From assembly GCA_964034945.1 (NCBI GenBank), contig OZ035961.1, positions 65,322,031-65,386,030 of the forward strand: 64,000 nucleotides of DNA, written 5' to 3'. The DNA is from Chrysopilus asiliformis (taxonomy: Eukaryota; Arthropoda; Insecta; Diptera; Rhagionidae). A program made the translations under genes and the position numbers. Positions within the stretch are counted from its first letter, which is position 1; every line of letters begins with the position of its first letter. The notes beneath the pieces were generated by a model that saw only the letters and a list, made by a program, of their open reading frames with translations, had not been told where the DNA came from and searched no databases. This document shows, one piece after another, positions 45,101-55,730 of the stretch.

Positions 45101-47269
45101 AGTATCATCGCGAAAATGGGTGCGAGAAAAGACTTCTTCGCATTTGATGTCTTCTTCCGACATTTTTGGACTTTCGGCAACTTCTTCCAATTCCCAGAAT
45201 TTTTGGAGATTCCATTCGATTTCTGTGGTACTGTGGAAAATGGATACGTGAGATGATGGATTCGTAGAGTCGTTGTCGTCTATCTTGGCCTTTCCGGATA
45301 ATATCCACCCGAGCTCTGTGTCTTGAGCCATCAACGATTTTGTGCGATTTAATTTTATGTTTTGTCGCATGATATGGGGATATACATCGGCACCAAGGAT
45401 GATGTCGATATCACCTGGATACGCATACGATGGATCTGCCAGCGGAAGATTTTTAAGATCGTGGAGACAAGTCGGTTGGATTTTCGCGGAAGGCAGAGTT
45501 TTAGTGACTCGGGGCAAAATTAGAGCGTCAACATTGTAAGAAAAGATTTCCGTTAATAAAGATTGTATTGTAAAACTTGTTTTATAATTGCATTTAATTG
45601 ACCCAATTCCTCCTATTCCAGATATGTCTACGTTAAGTTTGGTCTTTTTTAAACGGGCACGTTGGACTAACGCTTCACTGACAAAGCACGATTGTGAGCC
45701 TTGGTCAATGAGAGCTCGTGCAATGTGAGTTCCGTTTGATGATTTGATTTTTACCAAGGCAGTTGCTAGTAGCACACATGTGTTGTGATTTGCCGATGTG
45801 TGGCTTGCTATGTCGCGAGAAGGAATGTTTGTTGACGTTGATGGTTGGGGAGAACCTTCGCGAGATTGACTCGAATTTGAATTTGAATCGCTCGATGAAT
45901 CCGACTTGGTAGTTGTTATATTTTCGCGAGACTTGGAACGTTTGTTGGATTGATTCTTGTTTGCCGATTTGGTAGGGGTTGTAGTTTTTGAAACATTTGA
46001 TGAAGTTGTGGATGATGAGGAGTAGTGTAAAAGTGTATGATGTCGCTTATTGCACGTACGGCAATTTGATTGACTGATGCATTGACTCATTGCATGTTTT
46101 GGGCTTAAACAATTATAACATAATTTATGTTGTTTGACCAAATCTTGTCGTCGTAGTATGGACAATTTTAAAAAGTTCGGGCACTGTGAGATGCGGTGCT
46201 GTTGAGAACAGGCAGCACATTCAAGTGTCGACGCGGCATGAAAGGATTGTTGATGTTTGGTTGATTTGAATGGTGACGAATAAGGTTGTTTCTCGGTTGG
46301 TTGGCGGATTGCTTCTAAGGCTCGGTATCGTTTTTCTAAGAATCGATAAAGATCTTGGTACGTGGTTAATTCCTCATTGTCTTGTTGTCGGGATTCCCAT
46401 AACATGTGCGTGTTAGCAGGTAGATGCTGTACGACGATGTGCACTATGAGAGGGTCCCATGTTGATGTGTCAATACCCAGTCCGGACAAAGTTAGCAGAC
46501 ATTCGTTAGTGGTGTCCATTAATCGTTTTATGTTGGATGCATTTTCGATTGTTATAGTTGTCTGCTTTAGCAGACGATTTAAGGTGCTAGTCGTGATGAC
46601 TTTCTTATTGGAATATCTTTTTACTAAAGTGTTCCAAGCGGACTCGTAATTAGAGTCGGTAATTTGAAAATGTTGCAGAAGACGTTCTGCTTCACCTGAC
46701 AATCGTGACTTTAAGTAGTGCAGTTTATGCACAGGTGAAAGTATACGGTTTTCGTGAATCATGCTACGGAATAGATCATGAAATGAAAGCCAGGTATTAT
46801 ATTCTCCCGAGAACTTTGGAATTTCGATGGGGGGCAACGAAAGTGGTTTCATGGGAAATGGATTGGCTGTTTGATAGAGAGGGGATCGTGGTGCCTCTAT
46901 TGAAAGACCAGGCTTTAGTCTATTGCTCTGGTATATGGGCAATAATTCTTCGATTTTGTCCTTGAGCTCGAAATATTTACTTTGAGCGGTTTCGTACAAC
47001 GAACTACATTCCAATTTGATAGCCTTGGAATCAGATGTTGACGGCACGTTCTGGTAAATTGACGATATTTCGTCCCAATGGGAATTGATAATGGTCAGTC
47101 GGTTTTTTAAGGAGGCTTCTGTCCGTTTTTTACCTTCCTTAGTAAAATTAGAAAAAGATTTGTCAATTAAATCTTTATATAGCTTTATTTGAATTAAAGC
47201 TTCTGGTGGATCTATCTGAGATGATTCCTCGGTAGATGAATTATCATTGGATGCAGTATCTTGACCCAT
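41466..47269 (-). CDS. gag-pol: BEL/Pao Gag-Pol polyprotein, 3' end split by an insertion
   Basis: The ATG at 47269 gives 'MGQDTAS', with a glycine at position 2 (possible myristoylation). Gag runs to about residue 430: 'LPPIEIPKFSGEYNTWLSF' near 147, then CCHC knuckles ('CYNCLSPKHAMSQC', 'CRTCNKRHHTLLH'). Protease motif 'ARALIDQGSQSCFV' near 540. RT: 'KLRVVFDASSKTSTGISLND' near 815, and a catalytic box reading 'DFYVDNLLSGAD' (YVDN in place of YVDD) near 935. RNase H: 'IHGFCDASEQAYAAVIYLR' near 1115. Integrase: 'CVTCTRQRASCQRQLMGNLP', then D, D, E in 'HVGIDFCGPFD', 'VYTDNGTNFVG' and 'HFGGLWEAGVKAT'. About 1,700 residues are unbroken. At 42170 the poly(A) insertion interrupts it. Beyond, 'FWKQWTNIYLNDLQQRTKWH' to 'VVKLCILPSAK' and the stop at 41466 are intact. 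Confidence 0.9.
41740..42158 (+). mobile_element. Poly(A)-tailed retroposon (SINE-like or Penelope-derived) in BEL pol
   Basis: 419 bp ending in 28 As (42131-42158), flanked by a 12-bp duplication GTTTGTGATAAC (41728-41739 and 42159-42170). This is the mark of target-primed retrotransposition. A 25-bp inverted repeat (AATGTTTTTCTGGGCTTAGC at about 41787, mirrored at 42108-42132) lies near both ends. No ORF. It contains the ribozyme-like core described next. The family is uncertain. Confidence 0.8.
41992..42033 (+). ncRNA. Candidate minimal hammerhead ribozyme core
   Basis: In order: CTCC (stem I, 41992-41995), CTGATGA (41996-42002), GACAT...ATGTC (stem II, 42004-42008 with 42017-42021), GAAA (42022-42025), C, GTC (cleavage triplet, 42027-42029) and GGAG (42030-42033), pairing with CTCC. 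All conserved core bases of a hammerhead are in the right order. Stem III is reduced to AC/GU with no loop, a form known for minimal hammerheads that act as dimers, e.g. in Penelope-like elements. Self-cleavage is untested. Confidence 0.5.
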
Positions 47270-47413
47270 GATTGGGGGTGGAAATATATTAAAGTTAAAA
47301 GTGTATGTGTTGAAAGGATGTGACGAATGTTTACGCCAAAGTTCTGTGTTAAGACTTTGTAATTAAAAGCCTTGAATACAGCGATTTAAAAAACACGTTT
47401 ATACTTGTTATCT

Positions 47414-47431
47414 ATCCGGCTCGAAGGACCA
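47414..47431 (-). promoter_or_regulatory. BEL primer-binding site matching tRNA-Tyr
   Basis: + strand ATCCGGCTCGAAGGACCA, equal to an insect tRNA-Tyr 3' end with CCA, two bases from the 5' LTR. Confidence 0.85.
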
Positions 47432-47908
47432 TTTGTTGCGACCACTATGGAGTGTCGCAGCACGGGTTAGAACTTTTGGTAGCTTACCTGGAGTTTCTTG
47501 TAACTCGCTTGCTGGACCAATCGTTAACCTGAAAAAAGGGGGTGCCGGGACAAGGATTGATAACAAGTGTTTTTTGTTCGTAAAAATGTATTCAAATCTT
47601 TCTTAATTACAAACTTAACCTAAGGATTCTTAGATGACTAATATAATATTATTAAAACTATAAATAAAAGTTGATCGGCGATTATGAACTTTATTCTGTA
47701 ATGAAAAAAAACCAATTAATAATCAAATAATAAAAGGATGAGAAATTGGCGAAGATTCTTCGGCCAAAAACGATGATTTCTTTGGAGTTCGTAGATTGGC
47801 AAAGTTCGTTCGTCCAATAAATAATTCAGAATATTTAAATTAAAGGAATTGATTGAAAAAATAAATAAAATAAAGTAAATAAAATATATAATTCAAAGGA
47901 ACATAATT

Positions 47909-47979
47909 CACATCGACCGAGATTCGAACCCCGGTCTGAAATATGTTAGGTGCCGTCCTAGCCAATAGACCATGATCAT
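47909..47979 (-). other. tRNA-Glu-like module in the 5' LTR
   Basis: The minus strand shows TGGTCTATTGG (fits the A box TRGYNNANNGG) and, about 33 bases on, GGTTCGAATC (B box). The D-arm CATGGTCTATTGGCTAGGA resembles tRNA-Glu. The acceptor stem is poor, so this is a tRNA-derived module, not a functional gene. Present in both LTRs. Confidence 0.6.
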
Positions 47980-48600
47980 ATTTAAGTTCAAATAGTTGAA
48001 ACGTGGATGGATGGCATAAGTGAATTCAATAGTAAGTGGTGAAATTGGGCCAAGGAGAATAAAAGGCAGTCGCAGACGACTGATCGCGATAGAAATGAGA
48101 AGAAATTTCCTTTCGACCGGCGCCGGCGATGTGGTTTCCTCGCACGGGAAACTAACACATATACGATGGGTTGATATGGAATACGCGAAATTAATTCGTA
48201 GCAGGGAATTTATGTTGATGTAGTAAAATTGAATGATATGATACGAAAGTAATAATTTTCAAAAATTCGTAGGTGGTAATTAAATGGGATTCATGCATAA
48301 ATCTTTGATCGTAAATTCGCGAGAGAATAACTTAGGAATTCCATAAGTGACAACGAAAAATTTTCTGTCACCGACTTATGGATAAGGGGGAAAACTAGGT
48401 GAAGGTTTTCAAAATACTACGGACAACTTTATCCACAAATTTTGGTTAGTAATTTTTTAAGGAATTTTGGTGGTGAAATTTCTTCGACCACAATGTGGTT
48501 ATTTTAGTGGGTGATTGACAAAATTCTTTCGACCAACAAATTATGTAAAAAAATAAAAAATAAAAAATAAAAGGTTTCGTGATTGCAAGAAAAATGATTG

Positions 48601-48675
48601 ATTCGGAACGAGATGCGAACTCGGTTCTGGGAGACGCTAAACCGCGTCGTTGAGGTTGGAGCTAATCCGCGTCCA
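48601..48675 (-). other. Second tRNA-like module, full only in the 5' LTR
   Basis: Minus strand: GATTAGCTCCAACC (A-box-like), an anticodon-type hairpin GACGCggtttaGCGTC, and ACCGAGTTCGCATCTCG (T-arm/B-box-like). In the other LTR the deletion junction falls inside it, leaving only its first half. Confidence 0.5.
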
Positions 48676-49907
48676 ATCTATGATGGGTTAAAATTAGAGG
48701 GACGATAATTGTTAGGGTGCTTGAAATCAATGATGTTGAATTTCAACGCTAATTCCCTTGTAGTTAAAGGGAATGTGAATTAGTAAACAAAAAACACCAA
48801 GGCTTAATCGAGACAAATTATGTACAGCATAAGGTGTGTCGAATTAAGGCTTGTATTATGAAACTAATTCTAACTTGATTTTTTGTTTGAGATCAGTGAT
48901 AACGACTCTTTTATGAAGAGGGGTGTTGAAATCGCGACTGGATTCGTAAAAATGTTAGATTAATTTGTTCGAAATTAATCTTCGAATTGAACCAGAATTT
49001 ATTATAGACGATTGATACGTAATATCAATGGTTTTATAATAAATTATTGGTGTTGTTTAATACTTGGTGTAATAACGACTCCTGTAGGACAGGAGTGTTG
49101 AGGTTGCAAATGGGTTCGTAGAAGTTAAACTATTTTATAAGAAATTAGTCTCCTAACTGACCCAAAAAATTATTAAAGACGATTGATACGTATCAATCGT
49201 TTTGTAATAAATTTTTTGTGTCTTTGAATACTTAGTGTATTAGAGGTTAGGCGGAACCCATAAAGACCAACGAAAAAATTTCGGCCAGTACTTTATGGAC
49301 AAGGAGGTATTAAGGAGGTGGATATTGAGGTGGGAAACTATATTTATACTTAACAATGTTGCACTTTATCCATGTGCGGAGATGTTCTCGTTTACCTTGA
49401 TTGTTGGTATCCTTAATGATCCTCGATCCAATGGTACTTTGTAATTTGTCTCGTCAGCTCCGTGACTTGATCGAAAGTGACCATCAAGTGTTTGGAACTT
49501 CCGCTTATCGCCTCGGTTCCATTAATCCTCGTTTGGATCCTTTCAGTTGGGGATGGGAAAAAATGAAGTAGAGTACTTTTCTGTACGTCTTGCTTCATGG
49601 GTTCGTTAGATGTAGAGTTGCTGAGTTGAGGTTTTGTGAAATGTCAACTCGTTTTTATTATTGTGAATTTATGTTTGTTGTTAAATACTTGGGTAAGTTG
49701 CGCATGTTAAATTTCTTTAATTTATATGCTTATTATACTTATTTCTTTCAGGGAAAAACATGGGAATCATTGGGAGCCGCTGCCCGGGACTTTCAACGAT
49801 GGGTAAAGGGAGGATGCTGTCTCAGGTAATGTTTTCTGGATCAAAAATGTTTGTTGATGCTTTCTTTTTAGATCGAATACGCTATTTTGTTCAGATGGGT
49901 CTGAACA

Positions 49908-50344
49908 ATAACAAAAGCTATAATTGCCAATCTGGCAATTATTGAAAACCCGTATGGCGATTTAATTGAACGGCGTATCAAAATTTCATTTGAATTCAAC
50001 TTTTCCAATAAGATTTTTTTAAAACTTGTTCCAATCGGATTTTGATGTATGGGAGTTTTATGTAGAATAATATCCTAAATAACTTTTGTTCTTAGACTTT
50101 TTTGATAAGATGCACCGTTTTCAAGATATTCACAAAAACCGTTTTCGTTCGTATGGGGGGTACCCCCACTAATGGTCCATTTTTGCCCATTAACGAACTT
50201 AGCCTCGCATTTTACGAAAAACGGATCTGCGAAAATTTCAAGTCTCTAGCTCGATCCGTGCGCCCGCAATCCGCGCCACAGACAGACAGACGGACGGACA
50301 TTAATTATTTTTATCATTCTAAACACACTGGTGTAATTCATTTT
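49908..50344 (+). repeat. Repeat A copy, nearly full length
   Basis: Starts ATAACAAAAGCTATAATTGC with the palindrome AATTGCCAATCTGGCAATT, then ATGTATGGGAGTTTTATG, a GGGGGGTACCCCC block, ACGAACTTAGCCTCGCATTT (the unbroken errantivirus target), a CAGACAGACGGACGGACA tract, and CTAAACACACTGGTG. The BEL element inserted at its left edge. Confidence 0.8.
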
Positions 50345-51640
50345 TAACCGACTTCCAAAAAGGAAAAGTTCTCAATTCCACCTGAATATATTTTTTTTTT
50401 TTAATGTATGTTCACGCCTAACTTTTTACTGGGTTGACCGATTTTGTTCATCCCAAAGAGAAAGTTGTAGAGAAAGTTCCTGGTTGGACCCCTGTTCGTT
50501 CATAGGCAAAAATGGACCATTAGGGGGGGTACCCCCCATACAAACGAAAACGTTTTTCCCGAATATCTCAAAAACGGTGCATCTTATCAAAAAAGTCTAA
50601 GAACAAAAGTTATTTAGAATATGATTCTACATAAAACTCCCATACATCAAAATCCGATTGGAATAAATTTTAAAAAACCTGATTGGAAAGTTCGACTTCA
50701 AAGTGTAATTTTGGTACAAATGCTCAAATTAAGATACCAATATCACCATACAGGTTTTCAATAATTGCCAGATTGGCAATTATAGCTTTTGTTATGTTTT
50801 TACGTTGTGTTCAGTACAACACAAGGAAGGTTCTTTTATATATTTCCCCCGTGTTAACCTACCCCTTCAAACCCCTCCCTGCTTGGGATATCGAGTAAAA
50901 TTCTTTGTATTGTGTTCAGTACAATATCTGGAAGATTCTTTTATATATTTCTCATCTGCGGACTTATCCCCTCAAACCCTTTGTAATTTTACCTATATTA
51001 AAAATTGAAACTAAAAACGTTCGAAATAAAAAAAAAATTTCTAAAAAAAAATAAAACCGACTTTAAAAAAAACTGAAAAGAGAAAAAAGCACTAAAAAGA
51101 AAAAAATAATTTCAAACTATGTCCATTAATAGCGTATTTAAAATTCGGCTTTTTTGGAGTGGCGTTAAATTTGCAACTAAAATAAATTACATACTTTCTA
51201 ACCCTTAAGGCTAATCGTTTACATACTTTCTAACCCTTAAGGCTAACTAAGAACTAAGATCGACTCCAAAAATTTTGTTGTCAAACAGATTAACTATAGA
51301 TACGGCTCTTAGAAGCACCAAAACTAAGTTCTTTTATGTCCCAAATTGGATTCCCTATTTTTAAGCAATCGCTATAAAAAAAGCCCACTGTCTCATATGT
51401 TACTATTTTTTGTAGAAATCTATCCTATTTTTTGTCTCCATGTACAAACTGATTTTGTGCGAAACTTGGCAATAGAAATTTTACAACGATTTTATTTAGT
51501 GTAAATTTAACGCCACTCCAAAAAAGCCGAATTTTAAATACGCTATTAATGGACATAGTTTGAAATTATTTTTTTCTTTTTAGTGCTTTTTTCTCTTTTC
51601 AGTTTTTTTTTTAAGTCGGTTTTATTTTTTTATGTGGGAT
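50345..51640. mobile_element. Element B, copy 1: long-arm palindromic element, right arm short
   Basis: Begins TTAACCGACTTCCAAAAAGG (50345) and includes a repeat A segment (about 50510-50800). The inner arms 51049-51170 and about 51491-51632 are mutual reverse complements (ATAAAACCGACTT... TTCGGCTTTTTTGGAGTGG). Loop 51171-51490 has a 32-bp direct repeat (ACATACTTTCTAACCCTTAA, 51190 and 51222). No ORF. The ACCGACTTCCAAAAAGG-type head recurs in many insect repeats (recollection). Confidence 0.78.
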
Positions 51641-52337
51641 GACGGGATCTTGGCGTTACAAACGGTAAGGCAAAGTTAATATACCCTTTGGTTTACCCAT
51701 ACGGGTATAAAAAAACCAGCGTTTTAATTTAACTATAAATTCGACCGAAAAGCCTACTTACACAATCACAACAAAATTAAAAATACACAGAAAACTCAAA
51801 ATTCAAAATAGAAATAAAGAAATACAATATTTTTTTTGTATTTATGTAATATATATAATTGTAAGACAATGACTTTGAAATCGTGTTAGATAAAAAAAAA
51901 ATTTTTTCAAAAAGGAAAACCTTTTTTGAACCGTGTAGCTTTCCCGGGAAATTTCAGGTTTTTTTCCGGGAAACAGGAATCTTTGAAAATCATTAAATTA
52001 AAATTTCCGGAAAACGTTTCCGGAAACGTTTATTTTATTAACAAACAGTTTTACTAAAATATGCTTACCTTCAAAAAATTTTAAAGTTGATTTCCAATCT
52101 ATTTGGTTTTATTTGTTGAGACAATTTTTTTAAAAATCGACAAAAATTTCTAAAATATTTTCTTTATTTGTGTTACTTATATGATAACTTTAACAATCGT
52201 ACTTTTGGTAGTTTCTTTTATTTTCTACAAATAATTTAGGATCAAATTTATTTATTAAAACAATACAAAAATTAAAATTAGTTGTGGTAACCCTAATCTT
52301 TAAATAATTTTGCTTTAAACTATCACACAGAAAAACA
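51641..52337. other. AT-rich spacer with a repeat A end fragment
   Basis: 51645-51712 matches the repeat A terminus (GGGATCTTGGCGTTACAAAC ... CATACGGGTATAA). The remainder is AT-rich with no supported feature. Confidence 0.6.
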
Positions 52338-52341
52338 TTAA

Positions 52342-52572
52342 CCCTCTAACCGGAATATTTCCGAGAAAAATTCACTAAAATATGACTTTCAACTTGCGAC
52401 AGACCGTAACCAAGACAACGTACAGGGCTAAATTTTTTCCAGCATGTAAAGCGATAACTTACAAAAGTCAGTGTAAGACGTTCCGGCGATTTCCGGCGAT
52501 TAAAATTGTTACCCGTTATAAACAAGCGAATTCCCTGAAGCCCGCCTTAAGGCGGGCATTCCGGTTAGAGGG
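52342..52572. mobile_element. TTAA MITE with CCCTCTAACCGGAAT ends
   Basis: TTAA at 52338-52341 and 52573-52576. The 15-bp ends are perfect inverted repeats. 231 bp; includes GCCCGCCTTAAGGCGGGC, a strong hairpin (52539-52556). piggyBac-type by target. Confidence 0.87.
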
Positions 52573-52576
52573 TTAA

Positions 52577-53237
52577 CTGAAATTGTAATAAAGACGTGTA
52601 TGAAATTACTGAAGTAAAAATATTATCTTATTTACTAACAATGAAATCAGAGATAATATGACCACTGTGGAAAAAACAAAACTTTCTTATAGAAATACTA
52701 ATAGTGTCATCAATTTAGATATAAAATATGACATCTTTAATGACAGTATTCGGGGTCGATTTATACAAATTATTCAAGCTTTCTACGATTTTTATAAATT
52801 TTTCAAGCTTTCAACAAGGGAAACTTGTTCCATGGTGCTTGCAAGTCTATCAAAATCAGTGAGTTTTGATAAAAAAAAAAAGGAACCCGTCGTTCTAGGG
52901 AAAAGAGTGGTAATAGGGGGTTTATAAAAACTATAAGTCGCAGGCGGATAAACGAATACTCCAATTTCGCTCTACGAAAAGGAAACGGAAAAATACCCAA
53001 AAATAATGTTCTTGTCTATTCTTTTTCATTCGCGAATCGAAAAGTGGAGTTAAAAGTGGTTCTGATTCGCTCGCAATCGAATTAAACAGGTAAAAATCGG
53101 TTTCAATTCATGCGTATGAGTGAGAATGCTAGATTGATTGACTGATTGATTAAGTTTCCGGGTAGTTCATGACTAAGCCCTGAAGCACTTAGACCACTAT
53201 GTGACTCCATTGTGCTTAGTAAATAGGTTGGGTACGC
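52577..53237. other. Spacer, no supported gene
   Basis: An 89-codon frame at 52658-52927 has no recognisable features. Nothing else seen. Confidence 0.4.
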
Positions 53238-53241
53238 TTAA

Positions 53242-53479
53242 CCCTTCTATTATATTCAAGAAATACAAACAACTAGAATGTTTGGGGTTATAAAATGACC
53301 CATGTGTATTTTCCCGTATAATGCATACAAAACAATCGTAAATTACAATTTATACATGATCTTCGCAATAAATGTTTGACTGTGTGCTCCACTGTTCAAA
53401 AGAAATTTGAACTCATAGAATTTTTAATAACGAAAATTTTGGTTCAAATTTCTTTGGGTCATGCAATATAATAGAAGGG
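53242..53479. mobile_element. TTAA MITE with CCCTTCTATTATATT ends
   Basis: TTAA at 53238-53241 and 53480-53483. The 15-bp ends are perfect inverted repeats. 238 bp, no ORF. A different family from the 52342 MITE. Confidence 0.87.
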
Positions 53480-53526
53480 TTAAAACGATAATTTTTTTGA
53501 TCCGCAGATAAAATTGGCTAAACGAT

Positions 53527-53960
53527 TTAGCGAAAATTTTTCGGGATCCTCAGAGTTAAGAAAACGATTACCAAGTGTAGTTTCTCTTCGGCTTTGGAAG
53601 TAGGAACATTTACACAAAAATGTTCTTGTGTCTCTTCTTCTTTATGTACGATAGATCCGCAGCTAAGCCTATCTTTTGCAAATGGTAGTGTCGTTTGCAG
53701 TGACCAGTAAGTACTCCTACTCATGTTTAAATAGAGTTCTTTTAGAGATGGTATTGATGAAATTGGCTAGATCAGGTTTGCATTCAAATTTCTTGGCTTG
53801 TTGGCTTCACTTGCCCACCTAATTTTCTGTTAGATTTTACATTGTCTTTGAATAAGTCCTTTTACCGTCACGGTGGATATTGGCAGTGTCGATTCGAGAT
53901 AAATTCCAAGCAATCCGATTCTAGTTTGACAAGTTCGTCAGCTTTCTCATAACCCAAACA
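53527..53960 (-). pseudogene. LINE fragment: RNase H end and C-terminal tail
   Basis: The minus strand first gives a glycine-tyrosine 'EKADELVKLESDCLEFI' segment (RNase H: G.EKADELA), near 53925. After frameshifts comes 'SRSTYWSLQTTLPFAKDRLS' with 'KEEETQEHF', the zinc-finger-like tail found after RNase H in I/R1-type LINEs. The zinc-ligand cysteines are largely lost. A small relic without the RT core. Confidence 0.6.
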
Positions 53961-54663
53961 GTCACAGCGACCGTGATCCATGTCACTGTAAACACCCGTT
54001 CATATCGAAACCAATATCCGATGAAAAAATGCGTTCCACAACCATTTTTTGGATCACCGTTCACATAGACCAATCCGACGTATAAAGTGAGGTTATGCAT
54101 TCTTACTTGACTATTTGTGAAAATCAAAAACAATTTTTTTAACTAGGATATCATGTGTGCCGTATTAAAGAAAAAGGTGTACTGCAGTATTCTTAAATGG
54201 TATGCTTTAAGATACAGGTTAAGGTATTATTGGATATATCCCCTAAATAAAAGAAGGAACAGTGTTAAGAATTGTTCATTACTGTTTTGAATATTTAATT
54301 TTGTTGGTCACTGTAAGCCCCACTACTCGATATTTACTTAACTTAGCTCTTGTAACTTTTACTTGAATAAACTCTCCCTTGCATTTTTGGATTTCAACCA
54401 AACCGCACGTGTTTCTTTTTAAACATCAAACACATGTGGGGGATTTTACTCAATAGTAAAACAATTAGAAAAATATTCGTTTCGGTATTTCGTAAATTTT
54501 CGAATGTCAAAAGATTTTGACAAAATTTTGTTAAAAATTAGCAATTTTTTTCACCAAAACCAAAGAATTTCCGTAAAGATACGATATAAGCAAAGAAAAA
54601 ACTAGTGCTCACTTTAAGGTAGAATATAATTATACCACAAACTCACAAATTTTATTAATCTTA
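53961..54663. other. Spacer, no supported gene
   Basis: A 70-codon minus frame at 53921-54133 is unrecognised. Otherwise AT-rich with nothing seen. Confidence 0.4.
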
Positions 54664-54795
54664 TTTTACAGATTTCTTACTATTGGCACAAGTTATACCG
54701 AATTGGCAAATCAATTTTGCAGGAGAAAATCAGTTGTCCAAAAAAATATAATCGAAACATTAATAATGAAATACGAAGCACAATAATAAAATATA

Positions 54796-55730
54796 AAGGG
54801 TGGTTAAATTTTAAGGGCCGATGTTGAATGTGAACCACACCTAAACGTCAAGTTTTTTTTCTGCATTTCATTTGACATTTCTCAATTTCAGACTAACTCA
54901 ATTTGAACCATGGAAAGATACACAATCGAGCAACGCGTTAAAGTTATTCAGGCTTATTATGAAAATGGGCGTTCAAATCAAAATGCATATCGTGCACTTC
55001 GTGCCGCCAGCCCATAAACCGCACCAAACAGTCACTCTTTGTGGGTGCATTGGTTTTTCGACAATCACTCTTGGATTATCATTCGCCCAAATGCGGCTGT
55101 TCTGCTTATTGACGAATCCACTGAGGTGAAAATGTGCCTCATCACTGAAGATGATTTTCTTCGAAAATTGATCATCCACTGTTGCCATTTCTTGCCACCA
55201 TTCTGACCATTGACGACGCTTGAAATGGTCAAGAGGCTTTAGTTCTTGAGTCAATTGCACCTTGTAAGCGTGTAAATGCAAGTCTTTATGCATAATGTTC
55301 ATCAACGACGAGCGTGGGAGGTGCAATTGTTGGGCACGACGACGAGTTGAGGTGGACGGCTCTTCAGCCACACTATCGCGAACAGCAGCAATATTTTCTG
55401 CAGTACGAGCTGTACGAGCATGCACTGGTGTTTTCACATCACCTACAGACCCGGTTTGCTCAAATTTTTGCACGATTTTTCCGATTGTACGCACATTTGG
55501 ACGATTAAATTGACCGAAAAAATCACGAAGTGCACGATATGCATTTTGATTTGAACGCCCATTTTCATAATAAGCCTGAATAACTTTAACGCGTTGCTCG
55601 ATTGTGTATCTTTCCATGGTTCAAATTGAGTTAGTCTGAAATTGAGAAATGTCAAATGAAATGCAGAAAAAAACTTGACGTTTAGGTGTGGTTCACATTC
55701 AACATCGGCCCTTAAAATTTAACCACCCTT
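54796..55730 (-). mobile_element. DD41D-type mariner derivative with 208-bp inverted arms
   Basis: Arms 54796-55003 and 55523-55730 are near-perfect reverse complements (AAGGGTGGTTAAATTTTAAG start), with TA outside each. The right arm is the natural 5' end, including the transposase ATG and first ~32 codons. The left arm is an inverted copy of that same region and replaces the element's 3' half. 935 bp. Confidence 0.9.
54973..55617 (-). pseudogene. Truncated DD41D mariner transposase
   Basis: The ATG at 55617 gives a 214-residue frame. 'YTIEQRVKVIQAYYENGRSN' and 'VRTIGKIVQKFEQTGSVGDV' (HTH), 'RDSVAEEPSTSTRRRAQQLH', then the first catalytic aspartate in 'KIIFSDEAHFHLSGFVNKQN' (near residue 162). 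At about residue 203 ('WCGLWAGG') it runs into the inverted 5' copy and ends. The second and third catalytic residues are absent, so it cannot transpose. It keeps the whole DNA-binding half, so it could still bind ends. Related to but distinct from the intact copy at 10318. Confidence 0.85.

Larger units (their letters stand above)
38820..49907 (-). mobile_element. BEL/Pao LTR retrotransposon, 11.1 kb
   Basis: The LTRs (TGTTGCGACC...GGGTCTGAACA on the + strand) are at 38820-40709 and 47434-49907. The 5-bp duplication ATAAC is at 38815-38819 and 49908-49912. On the minus strand: LTR, tRNA-Tyr primer site, single gag-pol frame, accessory ORF, LTR. The LTRs are very long and unequal (1,890 and 2,474 bp) and differ by several substitutions as well. 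A poly(A) insertion lies near the pol 3' end. Confidence 0.93.
47434..49907 (-). repeat. BEL 5' LTR (long form, 2,474 bp)
   Basis: Contains a ~584-bp segment (about 48055-48638) absent from the other LTR, both tRNA-like modules and the antisense splice-like modules. Confidence 0.9.

Noticed and set aside
43374..46965. Plus-strand frames within BEL gag-pol
   Set aside because: Shadows of the polyprotein; no independent features.
39295..48675. Functional tRNA genes in the BEL LTRs
   Set aside because: Acceptor stems do not pair and arms are imperfect; called tRNA-like modules only.
52658..52927. Plus-strand 89-residue frame
   Set aside because: No motif, no repeat relation, ordinary length for AT-rich spacer.
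53921..54133. Minus-strand 70-residue frame
   Set aside because: No recognisable feature and overlaps the end of a LINE relic.
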